This document shows, piece by piece, positions 35,205 to 45,668 of a stretch of DNA of 64,000 bases; within the stretch, counting starts at the first letter, position 1; every line of letters starts with the position of its first letter. Both the position numbers and the translations under genes were made by a program. Source of the stretch: Ectocarpus siliculosus (taxonomy: Eukaryota; Sar; Phaeophyceae; Ectocarpales; Ectocarpaceae). The notes under the pieces were generated by a model. It did no database searches. It saw only the letters and a list, made by a program, of their open reading frames with translations, and was not told the origin of the DNA. The stretch is from assembly GCA_000310025.1 (NCBI GenBank), contig FN649733.1, positions 451,329-515,328 on the forward strand. Reading direction: 5' to 3'.

Positions 35205-36341
35205 CTTTCCAAAGGATCTTTGGTCAAGATCTCGAGGGGAAACAACAGCGTGCTTGCACCACCTAAAACACGCGCACCAGGCTGTCTCAAACGGAATCTG
35301 AAGGTTGTCTCACGAGGAAAAGCTGGGAGAAACCGGCGTGTGGGTGTTCATACTGTAGATGGAGCGACCTGCCCGATCCGGATTCCTTGAGCAACTGCAT
35401 CATAATACTCTATGTATCACCGTTATTATAGTTGTATTTTGGATGCGCTGCGATGTTCAAATCCACGACATAACACTGCTCCAGCTGCGTGAGCTGCAGG
35501 AATAGCGTTGTTTCTAACGATGCGTACGGATTGACGCCGCTGGAGACTACAACGCACTATCAGGCGTTAAAGGGACCGGTAAGGTTATCTACAAGGAAAA
35601 GTGCTGAGCATCACACCATCACACCAGTTGGCCGACGCAACAAACAACAGCCATGTTGCAGACCCATTGTGCGTTCGCAGATTCAGATGAACACAAACCC
35701 ATGCCCCTTACTTGCATATCATAGCAAGCACCACACCAATAGGCTGCAGTTGACTTTTACTCTTAATACAAGCACAGAGTGCTGGTTAAGGATGTTGTGC
35801 TACCTGTATATATATGCCGCTTTCGGTGAGGCTTAGCCGAAAAGCATCAGGCATGTGCACTTTGGATGTTTGCCACAACTGCACATACACATCCCGCTGG
35901 CTGCTGCTGTTGCTACTACTGCTGTAGCTGTCCATTGCACACTCGCCAACTAACTGCATGTTGTGTGAAGCAGCACCAGATGGAAGTTACGTCGGTATAA
36001 ATATGCACACAGCATCCATCTCTCTTCCTAACATCGTGGCCTGCCTCACAGAAGGCATGCCTCACCTGGACTTCCAGCGTGGTCTCATCTCTCCCCCTAA
36101 CACGCACGCTCACTGCTGGTCGAGACATCGCGGGTTGCAAAGCTGAGCAGCAAATGGAATGTCGGGGCAGCTTGCTTGGTAGCTTGGCAGCGGCAGCGGC
36201 AGTGTCCGTAAATGTAACAACTAATTAGGGGTACATTGGAATATACGATGTTTCTTTCGCGTACCCCCCCTAAAACGCAGTCTGGTGGGTCCTGCTGGGC
36301 CTGTCTGGCGTTGCTCATCATATTCGTGCTTTGAAAGAAGC
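35205..36341. other. Intergenic region upstream of the SUN gene
   Basis: No gene is recognised. A short frame near 35515-35570 reads NDAYGLTPLE, faintly like an ankyrin repeat, but it is isolated. The promoter of the SUN gene should be in the last part. Confidence 0.5.
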
Positions 36342-39073
36342 ATGGTACACGGTACAGCCATGCAGCCGCGGAATATCGAGGGCCCGCAGCGGTCGGAGGA
36401 GGACGGAGAGCGAACACAATGGCTGAAGCTGGGCGGCTGGACGGTGCTTGGGCTGGCCGCCTTCTGGGCGCTGTGCGTGGTGTCGTGGTGGACTGTGCGA
36501 GATATCCCGGGCGCGTGGGTTGGAGAATCGTCAAAATCTGCTGTGATGAAAGAGAAGCTGCGGCAGAGGAGGGATTCGCCAAGCATCTCGTCCGCTAAGG
36601 TGTGCCTGCATGCTTATTGCGTGTGGTTTGCCGTTTTGAACAGGCACGAAAGCGGACAGTTTGCAGCGCGGTCGAGGTCAGATCACCCGGCTTGCCTTGC
36701 TCGCCAAGCGCTGGCTCTAACCAACGTCATACGAAGAACCCGAACCCCTGCTGCTGCTGCTACGTTATGTATGTTGTGGGTGCGCGCATCATCAGGACAC
36801 GACACACTTGGCTTAATGGGCGCCTTACCTCGCCAATGCAGAGATGAAAAATGTGCAGCAAGTTCGCCGCCCAGGACAATACATTTCCTTGTGTCTCCGG
36901 ATTTCACGTAGAAATGCAAGTCGACTAGATTGCTCGGGCGGGCTCTTTCCAACCAGCGACCGTTACAGTGGTGGTCACCAACGTCTGGTACGTCTACTGC
37001 TGTACATGCATGTGTACATTGGTGAAGGCCCGTGGCAACGGGTAGGCAGCGGCAGCATCAGCATTTTGACATCAGCAGAGTCGCTTAGATGGACCTCTCT
37101 CCCCGACCCTTTTCTCCGCACGCAACGTTGCCTATCTCTGCTTTTGGCAGGGCCTGTGTTGTTTTTGGGTGCGCTTAGATACGTTTGACATGATGAGGGT
37201 GGAAGGTGATGTGTATTCATGCATAGGAAAGACATCATCAAGGGACACGTGCAACTTTCGTGAGGCGCATGTGCAACTTTGGGCATGAACTCTGGTGATC
37301 GTTACCCCTCCCTACGACAGAGCAATAGCTAGTTTGGTTGGAGCACATTCTTTATTCTTCGGTGATGCCTGGGCTACAGCAGCAGCAGCAGTCCAACTTA
37401 CCCAAGACCCTTCTGTGGTTGGGAGGTTTTTGAAGCACAGCAGCAGTGGTGCTGAACGACAAGCGCTCGCTCTTGCCTGAAGCTCTCTCCAGACCGCTGT
37501 TTCCGACCTGGAACGTTTCATGGTTTTGTTCCTCGAGTAAGGATTAGGATTACATCTACGTGGCGGGGAATCACGCCCCTGGGTAAAATGATCGTGCTTC
37601 CTAAGTATCAACACTACATGCAGATCTGAGAGTGTGTCATGTGTTAGTAGTACGAGGTCCAGGTGAGTGCGATAGTGCATGCTGCGCTTTCTTGTCTTTT
37701 GGGAAAAGCACGCAAGACGGAGGACGAGTAGCCTCACAGATCGGGCCCAGCAGACACATAAACCAATGGAATCGCGATACATGCTATTCTAGGCACCCTT
37801 TTCGGAACAGATTTACGGCTGCCTTTGACAGAAAACCTCCATTATTACACCCTTGAAACCGGCAGTTAGTATCCGTAGCGGGGGAAGCGGCCGCGGGCCT
37901 GGAGATGTGGACCTCGTTGGGAGGTGGAGAGAACGTGGCTGTCGTGGGTGCCGGGTTGGTGGCGGAATTCCAGGAGCTTCAGTATGACATGGGCGTTTTG
38001 CAGGAGAGCCTCGCCAAGGTGGGTGGAGGGTGGAGGGGTGTTGGAGCGGGCGCCCGTGGACTCAGCTATCTACTAAGTCAGTGCTACCTGAAAACTCCTA
38101 GCTACACCTGACGGGCGCTGTGGGCAGGTGTTCTTGATACAGGGAGCGTTTAGTGGCAGCAAAAAGGCTTGCGTTGTTGTAGCACCGCATCTCGACACCT
38201 CTTGACAGCGGCAACCAACACGCGGGCGACCCCATTTCGTGTGGTAAGTTTCCGTTCCCTTTCCACGCCGCGTGAGGCTGAACACTAGCGACGCTGCAAA
38301 GGCAACTATTGTAACTCCCGTACCCCCACTGGTCGTCTTCTACGCAGTTTTTCCTAGTTAAGAAAGCAAACATGTTGGATAAAGTATAGAATCGGCTGAG
38401 TTGGGGGTGAAGGTTAGGGTTAGGGTCTGCGTACCCCCTGCCTGGTCTTCTTTCGGTAACAAACTTGCCGTTATTTTCTGTTTTCTGTGCCTGGGCAGTC
38501 CTCTTCAAAACTGGCTGTTGCTGGTGGTGGTGGTTGTGTATTCAGTCGTTGGTGCAAGTCGGCATCCCGCCGTCGGCCTCCTCCTCCTCGGCATCGGCTC
38601 GTGGCGGCGGGCAGCGTTCGTGTCGTGCATTTCGTTGTCGTTTGCGTGTTCGTGTCGCAGACCGGCTGACACCTAGAGCTCGCCTCAGTGAAGCTGGGTG
38701 TGCCGTGTGGCTTGAGTCTCGCGCTTTTGGATTATTATTAGTTGTGCGTCTACACACCGGTTCAGTTGATGTCTTGAATGACCGTCTCGACGCTGATCGT
38801 TGCACATCCAGAATGGACGAACCGCCGTTCGTTGTCAGAGAGTTTGGGACGGCCAGATAATAAGCGTTTTTGCTGAATCTTGCCATCTTGTCTGATAGTG
38901 TACGTCGAAGTATGCCGACTCACAAACAGAACAACGCAACCTGTGTGCGCCGGTGTGAGACTTGCGGTCGAACCCCTCAACGACTTTAACACGGAACGCG
39001 ATCAACAAACAACCCCAGGACTTGTAACGGCGTTTTTGGTGTCTCTCGACTCCATCCCCGTGCCTTTTGGCGA

Positions 39074-39104
<31 letters not shown>

Positions 39105-42100
39105 CACCGATTCACCCCCATCAGTCGCGATCGGTGGGCAGCGTGGTCGGGCTCGTGTCGTGGGATCTAAACAAGGCGCAGGCATTGCTCAAGGAAGACC
39201 AGGCGGTGCTGGTTGAGCAGGGCCGCCAGGTGCACGCGCTCGCCCGCGGAGTCCTCCAAGAACACCAGGAGTATCAGGGCAGCCGCGATGATGTCAGGGC
39301 GGACGGGGAGGGCCGGTCTAAGCGGCAAGCTGGCGAAGAGCTGGAGCTGATGAACAAGCTTACGTACGGGCTGGGGGAGGCTAACGTTCAGGTGCAGGGG
39401 AAGCAGTAGAGCGGGAACGGTATCGGTGGAATGGGGCACTACACGCACGACGCTACTTGAAAGTGCTGCTGCTGCTGTGTAAACCACAAGTAGGAGGGCA
39501 CCACTGCCGAAAAGGATGGTTTTGGGATTATCTCGTGGAGGTCGTTCCTTACACGTGCCGTTTGGCTTTCGCCCACTCCTAACTGCTGAGCAATCTTGTA
39601 GAGCAGTAAAGCTAGCTTTCAAAAACGTCAACACCCGTGTGCGGAGACTCGCATCCTTGCGATACAGTAGTTCGGCTAGTTTTGCTACCCGCGTGTTTGG
39701 TCGAGGCACTTGGTCCTAGAGACAGCTAAAGTACAGTAAGCGTGCAGAGCAGAGCACGGTGCCCCACTCTAGCGCGTGCTGTAAGCCTCTACCGCTTGTG
39801 CCTACACAAAACTGCGGATTCGTTTTCTCGACCAGGCTCGTTTTATTCTTTCAAGTTCTCTTTCAGCTTCACGGCCTTGCTCCGCCATGATTTTCGTGTC
39901 TTCTTTTCCCGCCTTCGTCCCTTCAATTTTTTACGGAAAGAGCAGCGTTTATGCCAAAACGGGAGAATTCGATATATACGGCACAATTTATTTCGTCAAG
40001 ACGATTCCCGCTTTTTGATATTTATTCCATCATCAGCCTCTGGCCTGCATGATGCCCCTGTCTGTTTGACCTCGCTCAGAACAGCTACTCGCCGAGAGGT
40101 GGGCCCGGTTGTTCAATGACGAAGTCTTCGTCTGCGGTGGATCTTGGTTGCAAAATCAGATCCTGACTCAAGCTTTCTGGTCTATCTTTCTTATTTTGCT
40201 CTGATCCATCAAGTGCACAGCACTGGTCTATCACGTCGCCATGCACATACGTCAACTTTCCACACGCCGCGGCCTGACCACCCATCCATAACCTAGTTGG
40301 TGACCAGCAACCCATTGCACGCACGCTCTTGCCCTTACCCATTCCTTGAAAACTGCCATTTGTACCTGCTTGTTGATAAATAGGAAATTTTGGGGAGACT
40401 GCAAGAGGTGGAAAGCGAGGTCAACGCTGCCGTGGCCACGCAAGAAGCGGAGGAGATGGCCGCTCGGTATGCCGCCGCGGCGGAGGCGACGCGGGAGCAG
40501 CGGGGGGGAGGAGGGAGGGGGGGACGGCCAGCCGAGGTCAGCGATGAAGACATCGCCCGGGTGGTGGAGGTAACGCTATTGAGTCTGGGCGTTTGTATCC
40601 GGTATGGCCGCGATGTTTCCGCTGACATCCGATTGGGTTCTGTTTTTTCTGTTCTCCTTGTCATTTTATTTCCTTTTCGTTTGTGTTTTTCTTCTTTTTT
40701 TGAATACGTCGTTGTTCCTGTTCGCCTGTCTTGCCCGTGGGTGCCCTGCATGCGCGCTCGTCCGCGACTTCTATTTATGTAATTATTTCCCCCGATCGTT
40801 CCAGCTGGATCACGACAATAGGTCCCTGATCCACCCCGTACACTATTAGTTGAGATCATTTGTGGTGGAAGACCACCTGTCACTTTACTCTCCATTTCGC
40901 CCTTTGTACGCTAGGCTGCTCGTGAAAGCACAGCAGTACCAGGTAGAAGGCGAGTGACAACAACGCGATGTGCGGTGCAATCAGACGATGAGACGTCGCA
41001 CCAAGGGGGGGGGGGGGGTCCCAACCGACGACCCCCGAATTTGTCCATGGTTTTGTGTTTGCAGGAGATCGCCCCGACTGTCGACTTACAGTACCCAAGG
41101 CCACTGCGACTCTTTTCGTGTGCTGTGACCTGTCAAGCGACTGAGCTCTCCGTTCGATGAAAAACAACCCCCGTCTCTCCCCCTTTTAACTTCCCTGGCA
41201 ACGATTCATCCCGTTCTTAGTCTGCGGAAGATTGTTTCGTCGTCATGAAGTCAGCCTTGGTCTTCGTCCCCTTCTTAATCTGCGGGAAGTTTTTCTCGTC
41301 GTATGCATAGTCAGGTCAGCCTTGGTCTGTCTTCGCCCCCGCCGGTTGGTTGACAAAACCTCCCTCTCATGCTCTCTGTTCTTGGCCGGGTTTTTTGCGC
41401 AGGAGGTGGTGCTTTCCGTGGACACGCCTTCCTCCCCGGATTCCTGCGTCACGGTTGATCTCGCTCGGAACCTGACCAGGGCTGAGCTGGAGAGGTAAGG
41501 GGAAGGGGGAACACGCGGATGGGAAAGGAGGCCGAGCGTGGTGTCGGGTTTGATTGCCCCTTTCTCGTGTGGCCTATGCATATCATACATGTATTTCTAT
41601 TACTATTACATCGACACACCAACCAGATCGGCTTGATTGGGCCGAATATCCCGCGCGTCGCGTGAAAACACGCCGCGATTCATCCGAACAAAATATAAAC
41701 ACCGAAAGTCTCGCACACTCGTCGGCGAGCAAGCTGCCTTTGGAAGTAGTAATATTGTGCGGTATGTTTGTTTTCTCATGGTGAAAGTTTCCCCACCACC
41801 AAAGAACAAAACTGTCTTGTTGAGCCTGTTACCCGCAGGGGAGATGTCCCTATATGCTGTCTGGGAAATCGTAGACATACAGGTACTTTCTGACGCATGA
41901 ATCCATTGCTAATCTGTCTCAGACTCTTTTCTATGATAGAGATGGTTTCGTTATGTCATATTAAGAAAAAAAAAAAAAAATTGCCAGGCGATCATGAATA
42001 TTTATTTTTGCCCTCTCCAGTCACGTTCATGTGTATCTGCGAACCCAACAGGGGATACGTTGCTCCTGACGGCAGGAAATTACGTTCAGCAGAACTTAAA

Positions 42101-45100
42101 CGAGGTGTCAGATGCAGATTGATGATCCTCTATACTGTATTTTGGCATCCCCCATGCGAACGTCCATCTTGAGACTTGCCGCAAGTTTCGCTTCATGGAC
42201 ACAACCAATTTCGAGCAACCCGACTACTTCTACTGTGGTCGCCAACCAAAAAACGGGCGAGTTGGAAGAAGCAGTACTAGCGAACCCCTTCCCCGAAGTT
42301 TCTCACGAAGCGAGTACAAACACGGATGGTGTTTCGTGTATTTTTATCACAATCACAGGTTTGGTGCGGATCGAACTGGGATCCCTGACTACGCCATGGG
42401 ACCTGCCGGCGCCCACGTGATCTCTAGGATGACCAGTGAAACCTACGAACCGGTGCGTGAGTCTGCCTGACGTTCGTTTGTTACAGTAGTCAACGCAGGT
42501 TTTTCTAAGCGAGCAAAACATACTGAATAAAGTGTAGCATCGGCTAAGTTGGGGTTAAGGTTAGAGTTACGGTCTGCGTGCCCCCTCCCTGGTCTTTTTT
42601 GGCGACAACCTTGTACTTTCTTTGCGTTGTAGGCAGTCTCCGTTTGTCAGGCGCGGGCGGTGGTTGGCAGAGCTGTTTTATTTATTTTTGTGGGTGTTTG
42701 CTGGCCATGCTACTGGTATCCTGCCCAACAGTAAGGACACTTGAACTCGAAGCACAAGTTTATGAAAGGGTGAGAGAACATAATATATCACGATTGTGTC
42801 ATTGTCCCGGCTGTTTTTTTTATGTCGACCTCTGCTGATTGTCGTGCGTAAAATTGTGAGGCGGGCACCAGCAGGTGAAGTCCCGTCCTCTCGCCAATGG
42901 CTCAAAGAGCCCTCCTCATTACCTACGTTGTTTCCGGTCGCACGAAGGTGTTGCCAGGCCTATTTCGCGCTTGTCGAAGATCTGGGCTAGTGTGCGAGTC
43001 GTGGGTTCCCCGTTGTTTTCCTCTGCCACTGGAGTCGTTTTGATCGCCGCCGGTTTTATCTCGCTCCACACCCTAGTGTTGTCTCTGAATTGGTTCGTTG
43101 GTCTCGCTTTCACCCATGGCCATGTCTCAACCCTCTCTCCACTCAGCCGATGGGAGCCCTGGAATGGTTTCGCAGCAAGAGGCGAGGGGCCTCCCTCCAA
43201 GCTGTTAGCCCTCCACCGGTGGCCATCAACCCGGAGTCGCGCCTGGGCAGATGCTGGCCCATGAAGGGTGAGGCAGGCTGAAACGTTTGGGAGTGGTCGT
43301 CGCTGTCGCTGCCGCTCTGCCTCGAGCCTACGCCGGCCTGTGAAGCTTAAGAAGCTTTAGAAGGTTGACCCCTATCGGTGTGGGACGCAATTTTTTTGCC
43401 TCTCGGCGCCCGTGATTGTTCTTTGTACCGGTCCTGTGCATCACAACGGTGGTGAGAGGAGGGTACGCACAATCATGCACGCCACAGCAGCAGTTGGTGT
43501 GGCCATCAAGTTGGACTGAGGGGATCTTGGACTTAACGCAGGGAATTTTTTTATGACATTTTGTGGAGTGTTGATCGCGTCGGCTCATGGACATCCTCTG
43601 TGTTTGGCGTTCTGCGATGCATTGGTGTTGATGGCATTTTGTGGAGTGTTGACGCTTGATTGCCTCGGCTCATCGACACCCTTAATGGTTCGTGTTCTGC
43701 GATGCGTGCATGCATATCTCCGACGTTATTGTTCCAGGTTCCGACGGAAGGCTGACAGTGAAGCTGGCTCGGACGATCAAGGTGGAGTCGATATCGCTCG
43801 AGCACGCCCCGCGGGAGGTGCTCTTGAACAAGGGCGTTTCTGCACCGAAGGATTTCACCGTCGTCGGTAAGAGGGAAAACGTTAGGCTTGCATGCGCAGC
43901 CTCTATTTAGTCACCACTTCCCCTCTTATGTTGTACTGTATGCGTGAAGCAGTGAGTGCCAGCGGTGAAAGTAAAACATGCCTACAACATCGAAATTCAG
44001 CAGTGGGCAGAGAGGCCGGCAGTGGTTTTTGTTTTAGGGGCGGGGGTGAACTAGTTTTTAATCGGTCATACCAGAGGTTTTCATTTCCGACCAGTGGTGC
44101 GGGGGGCAGCCGGGGTTCCCAAGGTCGCACAGGGGGTCTTCCGGGTTAGAGTATTGTAGGGTCGTCGTACGCTTTACGAAATCGTTGAAATTTCATATTT
44201 TGTCGCATTTGGAACGTAAGAGAGTCTCGTGCGATGCCCGATGAACAAATGTCGTTGGTGAGAGCACCGGGGGGGGGGGGGGGGGGGGGGGGGTTCCGCG
44301 GCCGAGGCAGACCTACCTTTTCGGGAAGGTCTCTTCCTGTCGAACGTGAACGATGACCCAAGTTTCGCGTTGTCCCTCTTGGCCTGGACGGTTGACATTA
44401 ATCCTTGTCTGTGGAACGCGCACGCGATGTCTTCCTGTACGGGGTTATTTTTTGTTTCAGGTTATCCCAAGGGTCGGGTGGTAAGGGATGATGACCCCGG
44501 GGACGTTCTTGTCAGCGGAGGGGAGTATCGCCTGGAGGGGGACGTCATCCAGTTCTTCGAAGTCGCCGAGGAGTATCGACAGTAAGTCTTTGGGGGTCTT
44601 TCAGACGTCTTGGCCCACTGCCAAGGTTGGAAGAAGCTCATGTTGTGTGCGGCAGAAGCGTGTGCTCATCTGTTGTGCTCTCTCGATCCAGAGTGACACC
44701 CGTTTCCAGTTTTTTTCTTTCTTTCATCCTCGTTTACCGGCTAGATTGGCGGTGTTCCGCTTGTTGGTTGACCGGCTGGGCAGTGAAAAGATGTCAGTCT
44801 CAGTGCAGTTGAGAACAGACATGCTTCTAAAGGCCATGATCTGGGACCCCGTGAGGGTGTGTGTGTGTTTTATTAGTAGCATCGATCGCGCTAACCGGCT
44901 GACCAATGAAAAGACGTCAGTCTTAGTGCGGTTGAAAACACAAAACACTTCTATCTGCCATGAACTGGGACTCCGTGAGGGGGCAGCATGGGGGAGGCTA
45001 AACTAGCCTTCGGATCAAAGACAGAAACAGCAGCAACAGAAGAAGTATGTGTGTGTGTTTTTCTTTTTAATTGTTAGCATCGACCGCGCTAACCGTGTGT

Positions 45101-45668
45101 GTGTTTTTCTTTCTTGCACGGAAAAGGGAGCAAACGTATCTCACATCGTTTACGTTTTGACCGTGGGCCTGAGGCTCACACCCATACGCCGTACGCTAAC
45201 TGCTTCCGTAGATCGTAGCTTTGCGTGATCGCGTGCAGGCCGACATCGTCAGCCACTCGGCAAGCACCCCGGGAGTACATAGTCATGCCCAATGTCCAGC
45301 AACAAACGCCAAACAAGCTTACTTAGACATCGCCCTGCGCAGCGGCGGAAGTTTGGTTCCAATTCTATCATTCCCACTGTGACCCGGCCCGAATGGCGAC
45401 AGTTTCGCTCAAAATAAGCCTAACTCTTCACTGACAAAATGATATGTGCGGAATCTTCGTGCCATGCTTTCTTGTTCGTTTTCAACCGGTCGACGAACAT
45501 CGTCCTCTCCTCGCTCAACTCCCTTGCCTTGGGCCCCGCCGCCGGTCGACCGCACGTCTTGACAGGGTGGACTACGGGGTCATCGCTTTGGTGGTGGACA
45601 GCAACCACGGCGAGGGGGCCTATACCTGCATCTACCGGCTCCGAGTCCACGGAACCCCTTCCCCTTGA
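36342..45668 (+). CDS. SUN-domain nuclear envelope protein
   Basis: SUN proteins span the inner nuclear membrane and bind KASH proteins in LINC complexes, linking chromatin to the cytoskeleton. Ten exons join with matching phases to 507 aa: 36342-36599, 37866-38018, 39125-39391, 40384-40569, 41403-41494, 42359-42452, 43147-43267, 43738-43866, 44461-44581, 45566-45668. Exon 1 carries one membrane segment (WTVLGLAAFWALCVVSWW, about residues 31-48). Exons 3-4 are charged and heptad-like (coiled coil, about 140-290). The SUN domain (about 328-507) has PDYAMGPAGAHVIS, AINPESRLGRCWPMKG, LTVKLARTIKVESISLEHAP, SAPKDFTVVG and the final GAYTCIYRLRVHG. An alternative start is the ATG at 36360. Introns of 0.3-1.3 kb make up over 80 percent of the locus and hold several repeats. 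Confidence 0.95.
38340..38510 (+). repeat. Telomere-motif dispersed repeat, copy D
   Basis: One of the best-preserved copies: CTACGCAGTTTTTCCTAG, ACATGTTGGATAAAGTATAG, AGGTTAGGGTTAGGGTCTGC, ACCCCCTGCCTGGTCTTC, then TTATTTTCTG. It lies in SUN intron 2. Confidence 0.8.
39071..39105. repeat. (ACGC)n microsatellite
   Basis: About eight ACGC units shortly before the splice acceptor of SUN exon 3 (39125). Confidence 0.95.
41206..41340. repeat. Tandem duplication of about 65 bp in SUN intron 4
   Basis: Two diverged units share CGTTCTTAGTCTGCGG or CCTTCTTAATCTGCGG, TTTCTCGTCGT or TTTCGTCGTCAT, and GTCAGCCTTGGTCT. They end shortly before the acceptor of exon 5 at 41403. Confidence 0.65.
41809..41980 (+). 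mobile_element. SINE-like retroposon, copy 2
   Basis: Nearly identical to 11285-11440 over about 155 bp, with an uninterrupted A tail of about 15 nt after CATATTAAG. It is inserted in the sense orientation in SUN intron 5 (41495-42358). High identity between copies 30 kb apart implies recent spread of the family. Confidence 0.7.
42478..42640 (+). repeat. Telomere-motif dispersed repeat, copy E
   Basis: Contains GTAGTCAACGCAGGTTTTTC, AATAAAGTGTAGCATCGGCT, GGTTAAGGTTAGAGTTACGG and GTGCCCCCTCCCTGGTC, then TTGCGTTGTAGGCAGT. It starts about 26 bp after the donor of SUN exon 6. Confidence 0.8.
43549..43705. repeat. Tandem duplication of about 78 bp in SUN intron 7
   Basis: Both units contain GCATTTTGTGGAGTGTTGA or its ACATTTTG variant, then CTCGGCTCAT-GACA and GTTCTGCGATGC. 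The second unit ends about 30 bp before the acceptor of exon 8 (43738). Confidence 0.75.
44763..45110. repeat. Tandem duplication plus GT-rich tract in SUN intron 9
   Basis: Two diverged units of about 125 bp share GACCGGCTG or AACCGGCTGACC, TGAAAAGA-GTCAGTCT, AGTGC-GTTGA and GGGAC-CCGTGAGGG (from about 44763 and 44892). GTGTGTGTGTTTTT blocks and GTTAGCATCGACCGCGCTAACC follow, the latter matching the start of the second unit. All of it is intronic. Confidence 0.7.

Noticed and set aside
35489-35836. Possible ankyrin-repeat fragment (NDAYGLTPLE)
   Set aside because: A single ten-residue resemblance, with no second repeat and no supporting splice structure.
39071-39105. CRISPR-like array
   Set aside because: It is a simple 4-bp microsatellite without spacers. 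No array of repeats with unique spacers exists in the window.
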